From contig CAWFGC010000010.1 of assembly GCA_963815185.1 (NCBI GenBank), positions 81,138 to 145,137 on the forward strand: 64,000 bases of DNA, in the 5' to 3' direction. A program made the translations under genes and the position numbers. The stretch is from SHZL01 sp963815185. GTDB taxonomy: Bacteria; Pseudomonadota; Gammaproteobacteria; Xanthomonadales; SZUA-36. The notes beneath the pieces are model-generated. The model was not told the DNA's origin. It searched no databases and saw only the letters and a program-made list of their open reading frames with translations. This document shows, in pieces, positions 37,262 through 45,891 of this stretch (position 1 is the first letter of the stretch; every line of letters starts with the position of its first letter).

Positions 37262-37681
37262 ATGCAATCTCCCCGCGTCGCTGGTTACTCTGGCACTCCG
37301 CTCGCCAAGAAGCTCGGCATCAAGGAGGGCAGCCACGTCCTGTTGGTGGGCGCACCGGAATGCCTCCCGAGCCTCCTCGAGCCGCTTCCAGCACGCGTAG
37401 TGTTCGAAAGCGAGGCGGGGCCGCACATCGATGTCGCCCACATCTTTGTCACTCAGAAAGAAGAGCTGGCCAAGCACCTGAGTGCATTGCGAAGGAAGCT
37501 CAAGCCCGACGCAGCGCTTTGGGTGTCCTGGCCAAAGAAGGCGGCCAAGGTTCCAACGACTGTGACTGAAGACACCATTCGTGAATTGGCGCTTCCGATC
37601 GGTTTCGTAGACATCAAGGTCTGCGCGGTCAGCGAAGTGTGGTCCGGGCTCAAGCTCGTGCTGCGCAAGGAGCTTCGGTGA
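37262..37681 (+). CDS. DUF3052 protein, copy 2 (cassette)
   Basis: 139 residues, differing from copy 1 (33545-33964) at a handful of bases, including Gly to Cys in GAPEGLPS/GAPECLPS. Same start context GCATGCA and same attC. About 3.7 kb separates the two copies in the same orientation, enough for homologous deletion or further amplification of everything between. Confidence 0.8.
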   Translation: MQSPRVAGYSGTPLAKKLGIKEGSHVLLVGAPECLPSLLEPLPARVVFESEAGPHIDVAHIFVTQKEELAKHLSALRRKLKPDAALWVSWPKKAAKVPTTVTEDTIRELALPIGFVDIKVCAVSEVWSGLKLVLRKELR

Positions 37682-37690
37682 GAATGCGCT

Positions 37691-37767
37691 CTCTAACCCT
37701 TCCATCGGGGGACAGCTTCCAGCGGGCTTCGCCCGCCTCCAGCTGCCCCTCATGTCGAACGTTGGGC
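37691..37767 (+). other. attC-like site of DUF3052 cassette, copy 2
   Basis: CTCTAAC ... GTTGGGC with the right core a perfect GTTRRRY. Same hairpin as 33974-34050 with one substitution. The best-preserved attC in the window. Confidence 0.75.
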
Positions 37768-37788
37768 GCCGCTTAGTAACGTGATAGC

Positions 37789-38409
37789 ATGCGACAAATC
37801 GAAATATCAGTTGTAATTCGGCGACCGAGGCAAGTCGTCTTCGATTTCCTGTTCGACTTGGAACATACGAGCGGTATCGATCCGGACATCGAGTCGATTG
37901 AAAAGAAGTCGGATGGGCCAACCGGCGTACGTACCGAATTCGCAGTCCGTCAACGAGTCCCGCCCTTTGGGCGATTAACCAAAGGAATCTCGAGATTCAC
38001 GTTTGTGGACCCGCCAACGACTATCGTCATTGAGGCAGAGCTAGGGCCGATAACAAAATTTGGGGTCACAAAATTTGGGGTCAGAGTAAAAACTATCAGC
38101 TGTTTGGCTGAAGATAAATCCAGTTTATTGCACACTGACCCCAAAAACTCCATTGCCGAGGTTTATCTGGAGCCGAACCGGCTCAGCGGCCGCGAATTAG
38201 CTGCAAAGCTTGGAGTTGCCGCGTCTACCCTAAGTCGCGTTATCACGCGCGCCAGTGGCATCAGCCCTGAAATGGCGTTGCGTCTTTCAAAAGCTCTTGG
38301 TCGTTCTCCGGAGAGTTGGCTTGCCATGCAATACAACCATGATCTGTGGCAGGCCAAACAGCACATAGATCTCGGCAATGTCAGCAAAGTCAGGCTAACG
38401 GCGGGCTAA
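37789..38409 (+). pseudogene. Chimeric ORF: SRPBCC-like start, repeat, HigA-like end
   Basis: A continuous 206-codon frame made of three unrelated parts. Codons 1-88 resemble an SRPBCC/polyketide-cyclase start (EISVVIRRPRQVVFDFLFDL). Codons 89-120 are a translated family-C repeat (FGVTKFGVRVK...). Codons 121-206 are the C-terminal HigA domain (EVYLEPNRLSGRELAAKLG, TLSRVITRASGISPEMALRL, ALGRSPESWLAMQYNHDLWQ). The protein may be made but is unlikely to work as either parent. No HigB toxin is adjacent. Confidence 0.7.
38055..38146. repeat. Family-C repeat (GGGGTCAGAGTA) inside the chimeric ORF
   Basis: AAAATTTGGGGTCA occurs twice in tandem at the left, and CACTGACCCCAAAA is the inverted match at the right. 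Insertion of this element joined two gene fragments in frame. Confidence 0.65.
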
Positions 38410-38460
38410 CTTTAGCAGCAGCGGATGCTGTACGGGCGCCACTGAGCTACGATGTTAGAC
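38404..38460 (+). other. attC-like site before brnTA
   Basis: GGCTAAC overlapping the stop of the HigA fragment, an imperfect hairpin (TTTAGCAGCAGCGGATGC / GCGCCACTGAGCTA), and GTTAGAC (perfect GTTRRRY). Confidence 0.6.
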
Positions 38461-38522
38461 ATGCAGTCGGATTCTGTAGTCGGATTCTTGCCAACGCTTT
38501 ACAGTGTACGTACAATATCCGT

Positions 38523-38816
38523 ATGCGCCATCTTCGATTCGCTTGGGATCCAGAAAAGGCGAAAGCCAATCTTGAAAACCACGGGGTCAGTTTCGAAGAG
38601 GCTCAATCCACGTTTTATGATGAATGGGCCATTCTCTATGAAGACTCTGATCACTCCGAGAACGAAGATCGATTTCTCCTGTTGGGTGTGAGTGTACGGC
38701 TTCGAATTCTTATCGTGTCGCACTGCTACCGTGAAGAAGATTCAATCATTCGGCTCATATCAGCGAGAAAGGCCCATAGCGAGGAAGAGAAGGAATATTG
38801 GAAGGTGAAAAAATGA
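38523..38816 (+). CDS. brnT: BrnT-family RNase toxin
   Basis: 97 residues. FAWDPEKAKANLENHGVSFE and RLISARKAHSEEEKEYW are hallmarks of BrnT, a RelE-fold ribonuclease toxin that halts translation. Its TGA overlaps the ATG of brnA (ATGA), the usual toxin-first order of this system. A complete toxin-antitoxin pair after an attC site is typical of stabilising modules in cassette arrays. Confidence 0.88.
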   Translation: MRHLRFAWDPEKAKANLENHGVSFEEAQSTFYDEWAILYEDSDHSENEDRFLLLGVSVRLRILIVSHCYREEDSIIRLISARKAHSEEEKEYWKVKK

Positions 38817-39040
38817 GAGATCAGTACGATTTATCGAAAATGAAAGGTAAGCGGAATCCTTACGCCAAACGACTGAAGCAACCCGTGACCATGCGTCTGG
38901 ACCAGGACACCGTTTCATACTTTAAATCCATGGCAGAAGAAACGGATGTCCCTTATCAGACGTTAATAAACCTGTATCTTCGTGACTGTGCGGTTAACGA
39001 GCGCAAGTTGGCAATGGAGTGGCGGGTTGCTGATGCCTGA
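38813..39040 (+). CDS. brnA: BrnA-family antitoxin
   Basis: 75 residues with a ribbon-helix-helix domain at the C-terminus (PVTMRLDQDTVSYFKSMAEE, PYQTLINLYLRDC) that would bind the operon promoter and neutralise BrnT. ATG 38813 overlaps the toxin stop; the TTG at 38798 is less likely. Confidence 0.85.
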   Translation: MRDQYDLSKMKGKRNPYAKRLKQPVTMRLDQDTVSYFKSMAEETDVPYQTLINLYLRDCAVNERKLAMEWRVADA

Positions 39041-39203
39041 CAGTTCATCAAATCTGGACGTCCACTACGTGGCCGCTGGTTAATTCAAACTACGTGGACT
39101 CCCCCACTGTCAAGCAGCGTAAAATCGCTAGGGGTCGGACCTGCCTAAGCTTTTCGTTCATTTCTTTCGAACACGAATTTTGTGGGTATCCGGTGTTTCC
39201 CTT

Positions 39204-39297
39204 TCTCAGTTGATTGTGTTGCTCGCCGGTGGTTCCAAACGTACCTAGAAGGCGGACATCAAGCGCGCCAAGTCTCTGGCAGCTCTACTGGACTAAT
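39204..39297 (+). pseudogene. C-terminal remnant of a HigB/RelE-like toxin
   Basis: Reads QLIVLLAGGSKRT-stop-KADIKRAKSLAALLD, the end of a Gp49-like HigB toxin in which CAG has become TAG (39246-39248). The stop is 12 bases before the truncated antitoxin start. The N-terminal half is missing or unrecognisable. Confidence 0.6.
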
Positions 39298-39311
39298 TGA
39301 CGGAGATAAAC

Positions 39312-39497
39312 ATGACCAAACGTATCAAGGCGGCTGACTTGCCCGAATTTGACACCGCGCAATATCTAGATAGCAGGGAGGTTGTTGCCACCTATCTTAC
39401 GGATATTCTGGAGGCGAACGATCCGGCCTTGCTGGCGGCGGCGCTGGGCCCATCGCCCTTACCTGGCTGTTGCAAGCCAGAAATCGACGCCCGATAA
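39312..39497 (+). pseudogene. Truncated addiction-module antidote (copy of 47477-47782)
   Basis: The first ~46 codons (MTKRIKAADLPEFDTAQYLD ... LLAAALG) match the intact antidote at 47.5 kb, then the reading departs before the HTH and ends in unrelated residues. The DNA-binding part is lost. The following 39498-39774 shows no gene. Confidence 0.75.
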
Positions 39498-39774
39498 GCT
39501 GGCCGGTCGTATTGGGGCAATCATTCAGGTCCTTACAGGGCAGATCAAGCCGCCTTCCTCCGTTCACCGCACTTACTCGAATTTGGCAACATGTGCTTTG
39601 TTCTTACCATCCGCATCAATCGGCCCCGCAGGAGGCGGCGACGCCCCCAGGAACGGATGAAACCAACTCCATCTTCATTGGCGGTGACTCCCAACAAGCG
39701 CAGCGTAAACTTTCCAGCGGAACCGGCGCACCCAAGGTAACGAGACGATTTCATGTGAAAATTTCCTAACAACA

Positions 39775-41306
39775 CTAATGTGCACCGACAGGCATGCCGC
39801 CGCTTGGCTTTTCGGCAAACCATATGAGTACGATCAACAGCATGAACAGCCAGCCCGAAACCCAGAAAATGTCGATGGTTGCAAGCAAGGTCGACTGCTG
39901 CCCGAGAATCGCGTGCATTTCGGCCACACCCCGTCCATCCGGCCAGCTTGAGCGGGAGAATCCGGACACAGCGCGCAGCGCCTGAGGTGCATATTCCGAT
40001 ATGCGATCGACCAACTGGTTGTGGTGAAAGGCCTCGCGCCGCTGCCAGAACGTCGTGGCCAGTGCCGCACCGAAACTGCCTGCCGTTATCCGGAAAAAAT
40101 TCACCAAACCCGAGCCGAAAGCAACCCGTTCGGGCTCGAGGCCGCTGAGCGTTATCGCAATAAGCGGGGCGAAGAACATGGCGATCCCTGCGCCCTGCAC
40201 CAACTGAGGCAGCGCCAGCACCGCAAAGTTCGCATCTGTATTGAAGCCTGCGCGAAGGAAGCTCGCTGAGGCGAAAATCAGGAATGCAGCAGTGGCGAAC
40301 AGGCGCGGATCCACGCGATCGAGGTTTTTTCCCACCGCGGGCGAGAGCAGCAGGGCCAGCACACCATACGGCGCCACAGCGAACCCTGCCCAGGTTGCGG
40401 TGTAACCCATCTGCGTTTGCAGCCACAACGGCAACAACACGACACTGCCGAAGAAAACGCCATAGCCGAGGCTGATCGCAAGTGTGCCGGCGCGGAAATT
40501 GCGGATCTTGAACAACTGCAGGTCGACAATGGGATGCTGCTCATAGAACTCCCAGACCACGAAGAGCGCGAGGCCGAATACCGCGATTACCGCCAGCGCA
40601 ACTATTAGTGGTGAGCCAAACCAGTCGAGTTCGTTGCCCTTGTCCAACATGATCTGCAGGGCGCCTACCCAGATCACGATCAGCCCCAGGCCGACCGCAT
40701 CGACAGGCAACTTTCGGGTTGGCGTCTCGCGGCGGCCGAGCATGTGATGGGCCAGCCACGCAACCGCGATTCCGACCGGCAGGTTGATGTAAAAAATCCA
40801 CGGCCACGAGAAATCATCGGTAATCAATCCTCCCAGGATTGGCCCGATCACGGGCGCCACCATCACGGTCATGCTCCAGATGGCCAGCGCGATGCCCTGC
40901 TTTTGGCGCGGGTAGCTCGCCAGCAGCAGAGTCTGTGAGAGCGGCACCATCAGACCCGACACGCCGCCCTGCATGACGCGGAAGCCGAGCAACATTTCAA
41001 AGTTCGTTGCCGTAGCGCAAAGCCGCTTGCGCAGGTAAACAATATGACAGCGGTTACGAAAACCCGCACCTGGCCAAAACGCTGCGAAAGCCACCCCGCG
41101 AGCAAAACCGAAATCGCGTTCGCGACCGCATATGATGTGATTACCCAGGTGGCCTGGCTCGCGCCCACTCCCAGGTCTCCCGCGATGTGTGGCAGCGCCA
41201 CGTTCGCGATCGTCGTGTCCAACACTTCCATGAAGGTCCCGAGCGCAAGCGCGATGGTGACGAGGGCCAATGCCCGCCCGCTAAAGCATGTGTCTTGATC
41301 TTGCAC
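39775..41306 (-). pseudogene. emrB: EmrB-type MFS drug exporter, one frameshift
   Basis: DHA2-family 14-TM exporter. The first ~95 residues (GTG start 41306; EVLDTTIANVALPHIAGDLG, TWVITSYAVANAI, FGQVRVFV) and the remaining ~415 (LLGFRVMQGGVSGLMVPLSQ, PVIGPILGGLITDDFSWPWI) are in two frames meeting near 41030. It pairs with EmrA and an outer-membrane factor in one operon driven by an ECF41-type promoter. EmrAB-type pumps expel hydrophobic toxins and drugs. A single-base error would restore a normal ~510-residue protein. Confidence 0.85.
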
Positions 41307-41320
41307 CGTTTAGTCCTTTG

Positions 41321-42553
41321 TCAATGCGCCAAGCGCGGCCCGTCGGCAGATACGAGCCTTTCTGCTACCGAAGCTGAATCCGTGGCCCGGGCAGGCAAGC
41401 GGCCACCGCCGTTCTGTTCAATGATGTCGGCGATCAATGCATCGACGGCCCGCCGTCGGTCGGTGAATACCGTTGTGCGGTAGCTGGCATCAATCGAATT
41501 GGCCGGTCTGGCCGCAACGGTTCCGGGATCGCGTACGTCGACCTCGACTTCCATGGAAAGCCCGATGGCCAGTGGATGCGCCGCAACTTCCTCTGGATCG
41601 AGCGCAATCCTCACCGGCAGACGCTGAACCACCTTGATCCAGTTACCGGTTGCATTCTGCGCCGGCAGTAACGCGAACGCCGCGCCGGTGCCCGCGCCGA
41701 ATCCCACGACGGTACCGTGGTATTCGATTCCGTTGGCGTCGGCGGTCAAACTGGCGGTTTGCCCAATATGCATACGCCGGAGATCGACCTCCTTGAAGTT
41801 GGCATCGACCCAGACTTGGTCGGGCGGCACGATCGCCATCAGCGGCTTGCCGGGCCCGACCCGCTGGCCGAGCTGCACTGCGCGCTTGGCGACAAATCCC
41901 GATACCGGAGCCGGAATGATGGCCCGGCGGTAATCCAGATAGGCGGCGCGTACTTCCGCTGCGGCGCTTTGCACTCTGGGGTGGGAAGCTACGGTGGTAT
42001 CGTCCACCAGGGCGCGTTGTTGAGCGAGGCGTTCGCGTGCGGCCGCAAGCGCGGACTCCGCCGCCCGGACGGACTCATGTGCGTGCTGCAGCTCCTCGGT
42101 AGAAATCGCCCCGGACTCGGCCAGCCCGGCACGCCGCTTCAGATCGTTCCGCGCTGTGGCGAGGCCGACCTTGCGTTGTGCAACTTCCGATTTCAGCTCC
42201 TTGTTCCGCGTAAAAATGCCACGTACTTCGCGCACCGTTTGTGCGAGCTTTGCCATTGCGCTGTTCAGGGCAACGCTGGCATCGATGCGATCCAGTTTCA
42301 CCAGGGTCTCGCCTGCGCTGACGTATTCGGTATCGTCGACTTCGATTCCGACGACAGTACCGGCCACCTGCGGCGTGATTTGCACGACGTTGCCATCGAC
42401 GTAGGCATCGTCGGTCGACTCCACATAGCGTCCCGCTAAATACCAGTACGCGGTGAACACGGTGGCGCACGACATGAACACTCCGATCACCGCAAGCAAC
42501 AGCTTCTTTCGCTTTCCGCCGGGAGTGGAATCTTGATTGGCAGGCTTTTTCAT
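41321..42553 (-). CDS. emrA: EmrA-type HlyD periplasmic adaptor
   Basis: 410 residues. One N-terminal membrane helix (LLLAVIGVFMSCATVFTAYW), then the biotinyl-lipoyl half VESTDDAYVDGNVVQITPQV, a long coiled coil (about 105-205), and the second lipoyl/beta-barrel part ending in APVSGFVAKRAVQLGQRVGP. These features define the adaptor linking EmrB to an outer-membrane channel. Start overlaps the stop of the OMF gene by 4 bases; 14 bases precede emrB. Confidence 0.9.
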   Translation of the reverse strand: MKKPANQDSTPGGKRKKLLLAVIGVFMSCATVFTAYWYLAGRYVESTDDAYVDGNVVQITPQVAGTVVGIEVDDTEYVSAGETLVKLDRIDASVALNSAMAKLAQTVREVRGIFTRNKELKSEVAQRKVGLATARNDLKRRAGLAESGAISTEELQHAHESVRAAESALAAARERLAQQRALVDDTTVASHPRVQSAAAEVRAAYLDYRRAIIPAPVSGFVAKRAVQLGQRVGPGKPLMAIVPPDQVWVDANFKEVDLRRMHIGQTASLTADANGIEYHGTVVGFGAGTGAAFALLPAQNATGNWIKVVQRLPVRIALDPEEVAAHPLAIGLSMEVEVDVRDPGTVAARPANSIDASYRTTVFTDRRRAVDALIADIIEQNGGGRLPARATDSASVAERLVSADGPRLAH

Positions 42554-44061
42554 GACAGTTTCCTCGTACTCGGTTGGGTTTGCTCCATGCTGGAAAGCGA
42601 GCGATCACCTTCGAAACCACCCCCCAAAGCACGCATCAGTTCTATCCAGCGGTTGTAATTCCGCGCCTTCAGATCGGCTTGCAGTTGCTGTTGCGCCAGC
42701 ACTTCGGTCTCGGCCGCCAATACGCTCAGATAACTGGCAATGCCTTTGCGGTAACGCCTGAGATCCAGGTCGTAGGCCGTGTTCGCCGCCTGCAGGGCCG
42801 ATTGCTGCTCCTCGCGCTGCCTGGCGATGGATTGCAGCGACGCGAGCTGGTCGCCGGTGTCCTGCAGTGCGCTGATCAGCGTCTCGTTGTATTGCCCGAC
42901 TGCGGCGTCGTAGTCGGCATCGCGCGCCGCCAGCCGGCTGGTCAGTCTCGCGCCGTCGAACACCGGCAAACGCAGGGCGGGGCCGACGCCAGCAATTTCA
43001 CTGCCGGCTTTCACCAGTTGCGACAGACCAATGCTGCTGAAACCCGCGAAGGCGAGGAGGTTGATGTCCGGATAGAAATCGGCCCGGGCGACTGCAATGT
43101 CCTTGGCCGCGGCTTCGACCCGGCAGCGGCTGGCAATCACATCGGGTCGGCGGCCCAGCAGGTCCGCCGGTACGGCGCTCGGCAGAGCAGCCGTGTTCGC
43201 GACCTCCTCGAGATCCGGACGCTGAATCTCGAGGCCGCTGTCCGGCCCGCGGCCAAGCAACGCGGCAAGCTGATGGCGGGTGAGCGCCAACGCCTCATTG
43301 ATGGCTTCAATCCGCACGCGGGTCGCGGGTACTGCACCTGCGGCCTGCTTCAGCTCGACTCGGGTATCCAGACCGGCGGTGACGCGTTGCCGGGTCAGCG
43401 CCAATGTTCGCCGCCGCTGTTCGAACGTTGCCTGCTCGATATCGAGCCTGTCGTAAAGATGGGCGAGCTGAACATATGCGCGCGCAAGCTCGACAGACAG
43501 CATGAGCCGTGCAGCGAACGCGTCCACCCTGGCCGCCTCGGCCCTGCTGAGCGCGGCGGCAAGCGCGGACCGATTGCGGTGCCAGAAATCCAGAGGATAG
43601 CGAAAATCAAGTGTGAGGCGGCTCGAGGTTACCCAAGTACCGGCGGGCGGATGGGGCACGATATCGTTCTCGCTGAAGCGTTCGTGAGTGCTGCTGAAAC
43701 CGGCGTCTACGGTGGGCTCCGTCGCCGCGCGCGCTACGCCTGCGAGCGCGGCGGCCTTATCGACGCGCGCCTGCGCCACGGTTAACGTGGGGTTGTGCGT
43801 CAGCGCATTGATCTCGAATTGATCGAGTTGAACGTCGCCCAGACGCTTCCACCAATCGTCGGCAGGCCAGGCAGCCCCCTCGGCAAACCCGGGGGCAAGT
43901 GTCCGCGCCGCTGCGAGATCTCCCGGCGCTTGCTGCCGATTACGCGGATGCAGATCATGCATGTCCGCGCAACCCGCTGTCAGCAGTATCGCCAGGAGTC
44001 CGGGTATGATGCGCCGCCGGCATTGCATCTTGCCAATCGCGGGCTTCTGGATGGAATGCAT
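42550..44061 (-). CDS. Outer-membrane efflux lipoprotein (NodT/OprM family)
   Basis: 503 residues from ATG 44061, with a lipobox LLTAGC (Cys31). The two OEP repeats are visible: NALTHNPTLTVAQARVDKAA and the second beginning near DIAVARADFYPDINLLAFAG. This is the channel component of the tripartite pump. The frame is open far upstream but only this ATG gives a lipoprotein signal; it starts 4 bases after the CMD gene. Confidence 0.9.
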   Translation of the reverse strand: MHSIQKPAIGKMQCRRRIIPGLLAILLTAGCADMHDLHPRNRQQAPGDLAAARTLAPGFAEGAAWPADDWWKRLGDVQLDQFEINALTHNPTLTVAQARVDKAAALAGVARAATEPTVDAGFSSTHERFSENDIVPHPPAGTWVTSSRLTLDFRYPLDFWHRNRSALAAALSRAEAARVDAFAARLMLSVELARAYVQLAHLYDRLDIEQATFEQRRRTLALTRQRVTAGLDTRVELKQAAGAVPATRVRIEAINEALALTRHQLAALLGRGPDSGLEIQRPDLEEVANTAALPSAVPADLLGRRPDVIASRCRVEAAAKDIAVARADFYPDINLLAFAGFSSIGLSQLVKAGSEIAGVGPALRLPVFDGARLTSRLAARDADYDAAVGQYNETLISALQDTGDQLASLQSIARQREEQQSALQAANTAYDLDLRRYRKGIASYLSVLAAETEVLAQQQLQADLKARNYNRWIELMRALGGGFEGDRSLSSMEQTQPSTRKLS

Positions 44062-44065
44062 CGTG

Positions 44066-44551
44066 TCATTTCCCCGCTTGCCGCAACGCAGTCCCGTGCA
44101 CAGCAGGCTGATACGTGCCCGGCACAGCACGAAATCCAATAGCGATCCGGTTCCAACCGTTGATCGCCACGATGGCCAGCGTGAGAGCGACCAATTCCTT
44201 CTCGGAGAACTCATTGCAGACCACCTGGTACGCTTCATCCGGAGCGTGGGAATCGGCGATCTGCGTGAGCGATTCTGTCCACGCGAGGGCCGCGCGTTCG
44301 CGCTCGGAGTAGAAGGGCGTCTCGCGCCATGCATTCAACGCATACAACCGCTGTTCGGTTTCCCCGCCGGCGCGTGCGTCCTTGGAATGCATGTCGAGGC
44401 AATACGCGCAACCATTTATCTGCGACGCACGCATCTTCACGAGGTGTAGCAGTGATTTTTCAAGGCCGCTATTGATCACATATTTTTCCAGACCAAGCAT
44501 CGCTTCGACTGCGGCCAGTGATACCTGGCTGATATCCATACGAGGTTCCAT
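44066..44551 (-). CDS. Carboxymuconolactone decarboxylase-like (AhpD-type) protein
   Basis: 161 residues from ATG 44551 with the redox motif CAYCLDMHSKDAR (C-x2-C-x3-H), the mark of AhpD/CMD peroxidase-like proteins. Genes of this type are the conserved neighbours and targets of ECF41 sigma factors, encoded just upstream here. First gene of the efflux operon. Probably deals with peroxide or an organic peroxidic/electrophilic compound. Confidence 0.88.
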   Translation of the reverse strand: MEPRMDISQVSLAAVEAMLGLEKYVINSGLEKSLLHLVKMRASQINGCAYCLDMHSKDARAGGETEQRLYALNAWRETPFYSERERAALAWTESLTQIADSHAPDEAYQVVCNEFSEKELVALTLAIVAINGWNRIAIGFRAVPGTYQPAVHGTALRQAGK

Positions 44552-44618
44552 GAATTGTCTCCTTTCAGTTTGGTTGACGGGTTTCCGCAGCCAGGATTCT
44601 CCTGACTGCAATATCAAT

Positions 44619-44645
44619 GACGGCCTAAGCCGGGTGCTTGTGACA
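44619..44645 (-). promoter_or_regulatory. ECF41-type promoter for the CMD-efflux operon
   Basis: On the minus strand: TGTCACA (44645-44639), 16 bases, CGTC (44622-44619). This equals the described ECF41 promoter TGTCACA-N16-CGTC. It lies 68 bases upstream of the CMD start codon. Confidence 0.85.
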
Positions 44646-44657
44646 GCAGAGGGGGGG

Positions 44658-45545
44658 TTAGTGCAACGTGCTTATCGGTACGCGTGCCAGTTTGTCCGGA
44701 TTGAGTACGGCGAAGCCGGCGAAGATATGCATGCCGTCGGTCACCAGCGACATGGCCCAATTTGGTTGGCCGTCGAGGCAGCCCAGAATTCCCGTTTGGC
44801 CGTTGATCGGGACCAGCTGGTAGGTGAAATTCATCGAGTTGCGCGCGATGTTGCGCCCCACTCCGGCCAACAATTTGGCGATGGGGATATTGCCATGCAG
44901 AACCTTGCGGGCAGCAGCAACTTTGCCTCCCCCGTCGGAAGTCCAGGTCGCTTCCGGCGCAAACAGTTCGAACAAGGTGTTCCGGTCAGCCGACTGTATA
45001 GCGGTAATAAACCTTTCCAACAGGCGTCGGTGTGCCCTTTCGCTGACCGAAAAACGTCGCCGTTCCCGGCGCACCCGTTGTCGCGCACGGTGCACGGTCT
45101 GACGGACCGCTTCCTGGCTCTTGTCCAGAATCTGCGAAATTTCGGCATAACCACAGTCGAATACATCGTGCAGCAAAAACGCCGCGCGTTCCTTGGGAGC
45201 AAGACGCTCGAGCATCAGCAAAAACGCCATCGAGACATCGTCGGATCGTTCTGCATGGTGTTCGGGAAAAGGCATTGCATCGCCGATCAATGGCTCGGGC
45301 AGCCAGGGCCCGATATAGGTCTCGCGTTTGGCGCGTGCGGAACGCAGCCTGTCAATACACAAATGTGCGACCGTAGTCGTCAACCAGGCTTCGGGACTGC
45401 GCACGCGGGCGGCATCGGTCTCATGCCAGCGCAGATATGCATCTTGCAGTACGTCCTCCGAATCGGCTTTGGAGCCAAGCATGCGGTACGCGATGCCGTA
45501 CAACCTGGGCCGCTGTTGCTGAAATGTGGTCGGGGTTGAATCCAT
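44658..45545 (-). CDS. ECF41-family RNA polymerase sigma factor
   Basis: 295 residues. Sigma regions 2 and 4 (IAYRMLGSKADSEDVLQDAY, GYAEISQILDKSQEAVRQTV) are followed by a SnoaL-like C-terminal extension. The three ECF41 hallmark motifs are all present: WLPEP in the linker, DGGGK and NPDKL in the extension. In this group the extension regulates the factor without an anti-sigma protein. ATG 45545, behind AAGGAG, is chosen because upstream starts would precede the gene's own promoter at 45586-45612. Confidence 0.92.
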   Translation of the reverse strand: MDSTPTTFQQQRPRLYGIAYRMLGSKADSEDVLQDAYLRWHETDAARVRSPEAWLTTTVAHLCIDRLRSARAKRETYIGPWLPEPLIGDAMPFPEHHAERSDDVSMAFLLMLERLAPKERAAFLLHDVFDCGYAEISQILDKSQEAVRQTVHRARQRVRRERRRFSVSERAHRRLLERFITAIQSADRNTLFELFAPEATWTSDGGGKVAAARKVLHGNIPIAKLLAGVGRNIARNSMNFTYQLVPINGQTGILGCLDGQPNWAMSLVTDGMHIFAGFAVLNPDKLARVPISTLH

Positions 45546-45585
45546 TTCGGCTTCTCCTTGATGTCGTGAAAGCATATTTCCAAAA

Positions 45586-45612
45586 GACGTATTGGCGGCC
45601 AATGTTGTGACA
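45586..45612 (-). promoter_or_regulatory. ECF41-type promoter of the sigma gene (autoregulation)
   Basis: On the minus strand: TGTCACA (45612-45606), 16 bases, CGTC (45589-45586), 41 bases before the ATG at 45545. It matches the same consensus as 44619-44645, implying positive autoregulation. The rest of 45613-45891 shows no gene. Confidence 0.85.
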
Positions 45613-45891
45613 GCTCAGTTCGTTTTCCGTTTCCAAACTCAAAGGTCAACACTTTTAGACGACGCCTCCGACCGGTGCGAGTGCACGAAGATCTGGGCAC
45701 ACAACTAAATTCGCAAAACCCTTTTGCGGACCGCAGCAACCAGCTCGGTCGCCGCAGAACCCATGCGCGCGCTGTTTGCGGAGCGGGTGTTTCGCACAGT
45801 ACACGGTGCTACCGGCGGCCAGAGTGAATCCTTCACGGCGCACCAAAGCCGATTGCATTCGCATTCTGTTTCGCGCTATTTTTAAATCATA

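Noticed and set aside
28327..39774. Integron integrase or complete insertion sequence in the accessory region
   Set aside because: No tyrosine recombinase or full transposase reading was found; only fragments resembling IS91 and RAYT proteins.
42574..43785. 403-codon open frame on the plus strand
   Set aside because: Antisense to the outer-membrane efflux gene, which has a lipobox and OEP repeats.
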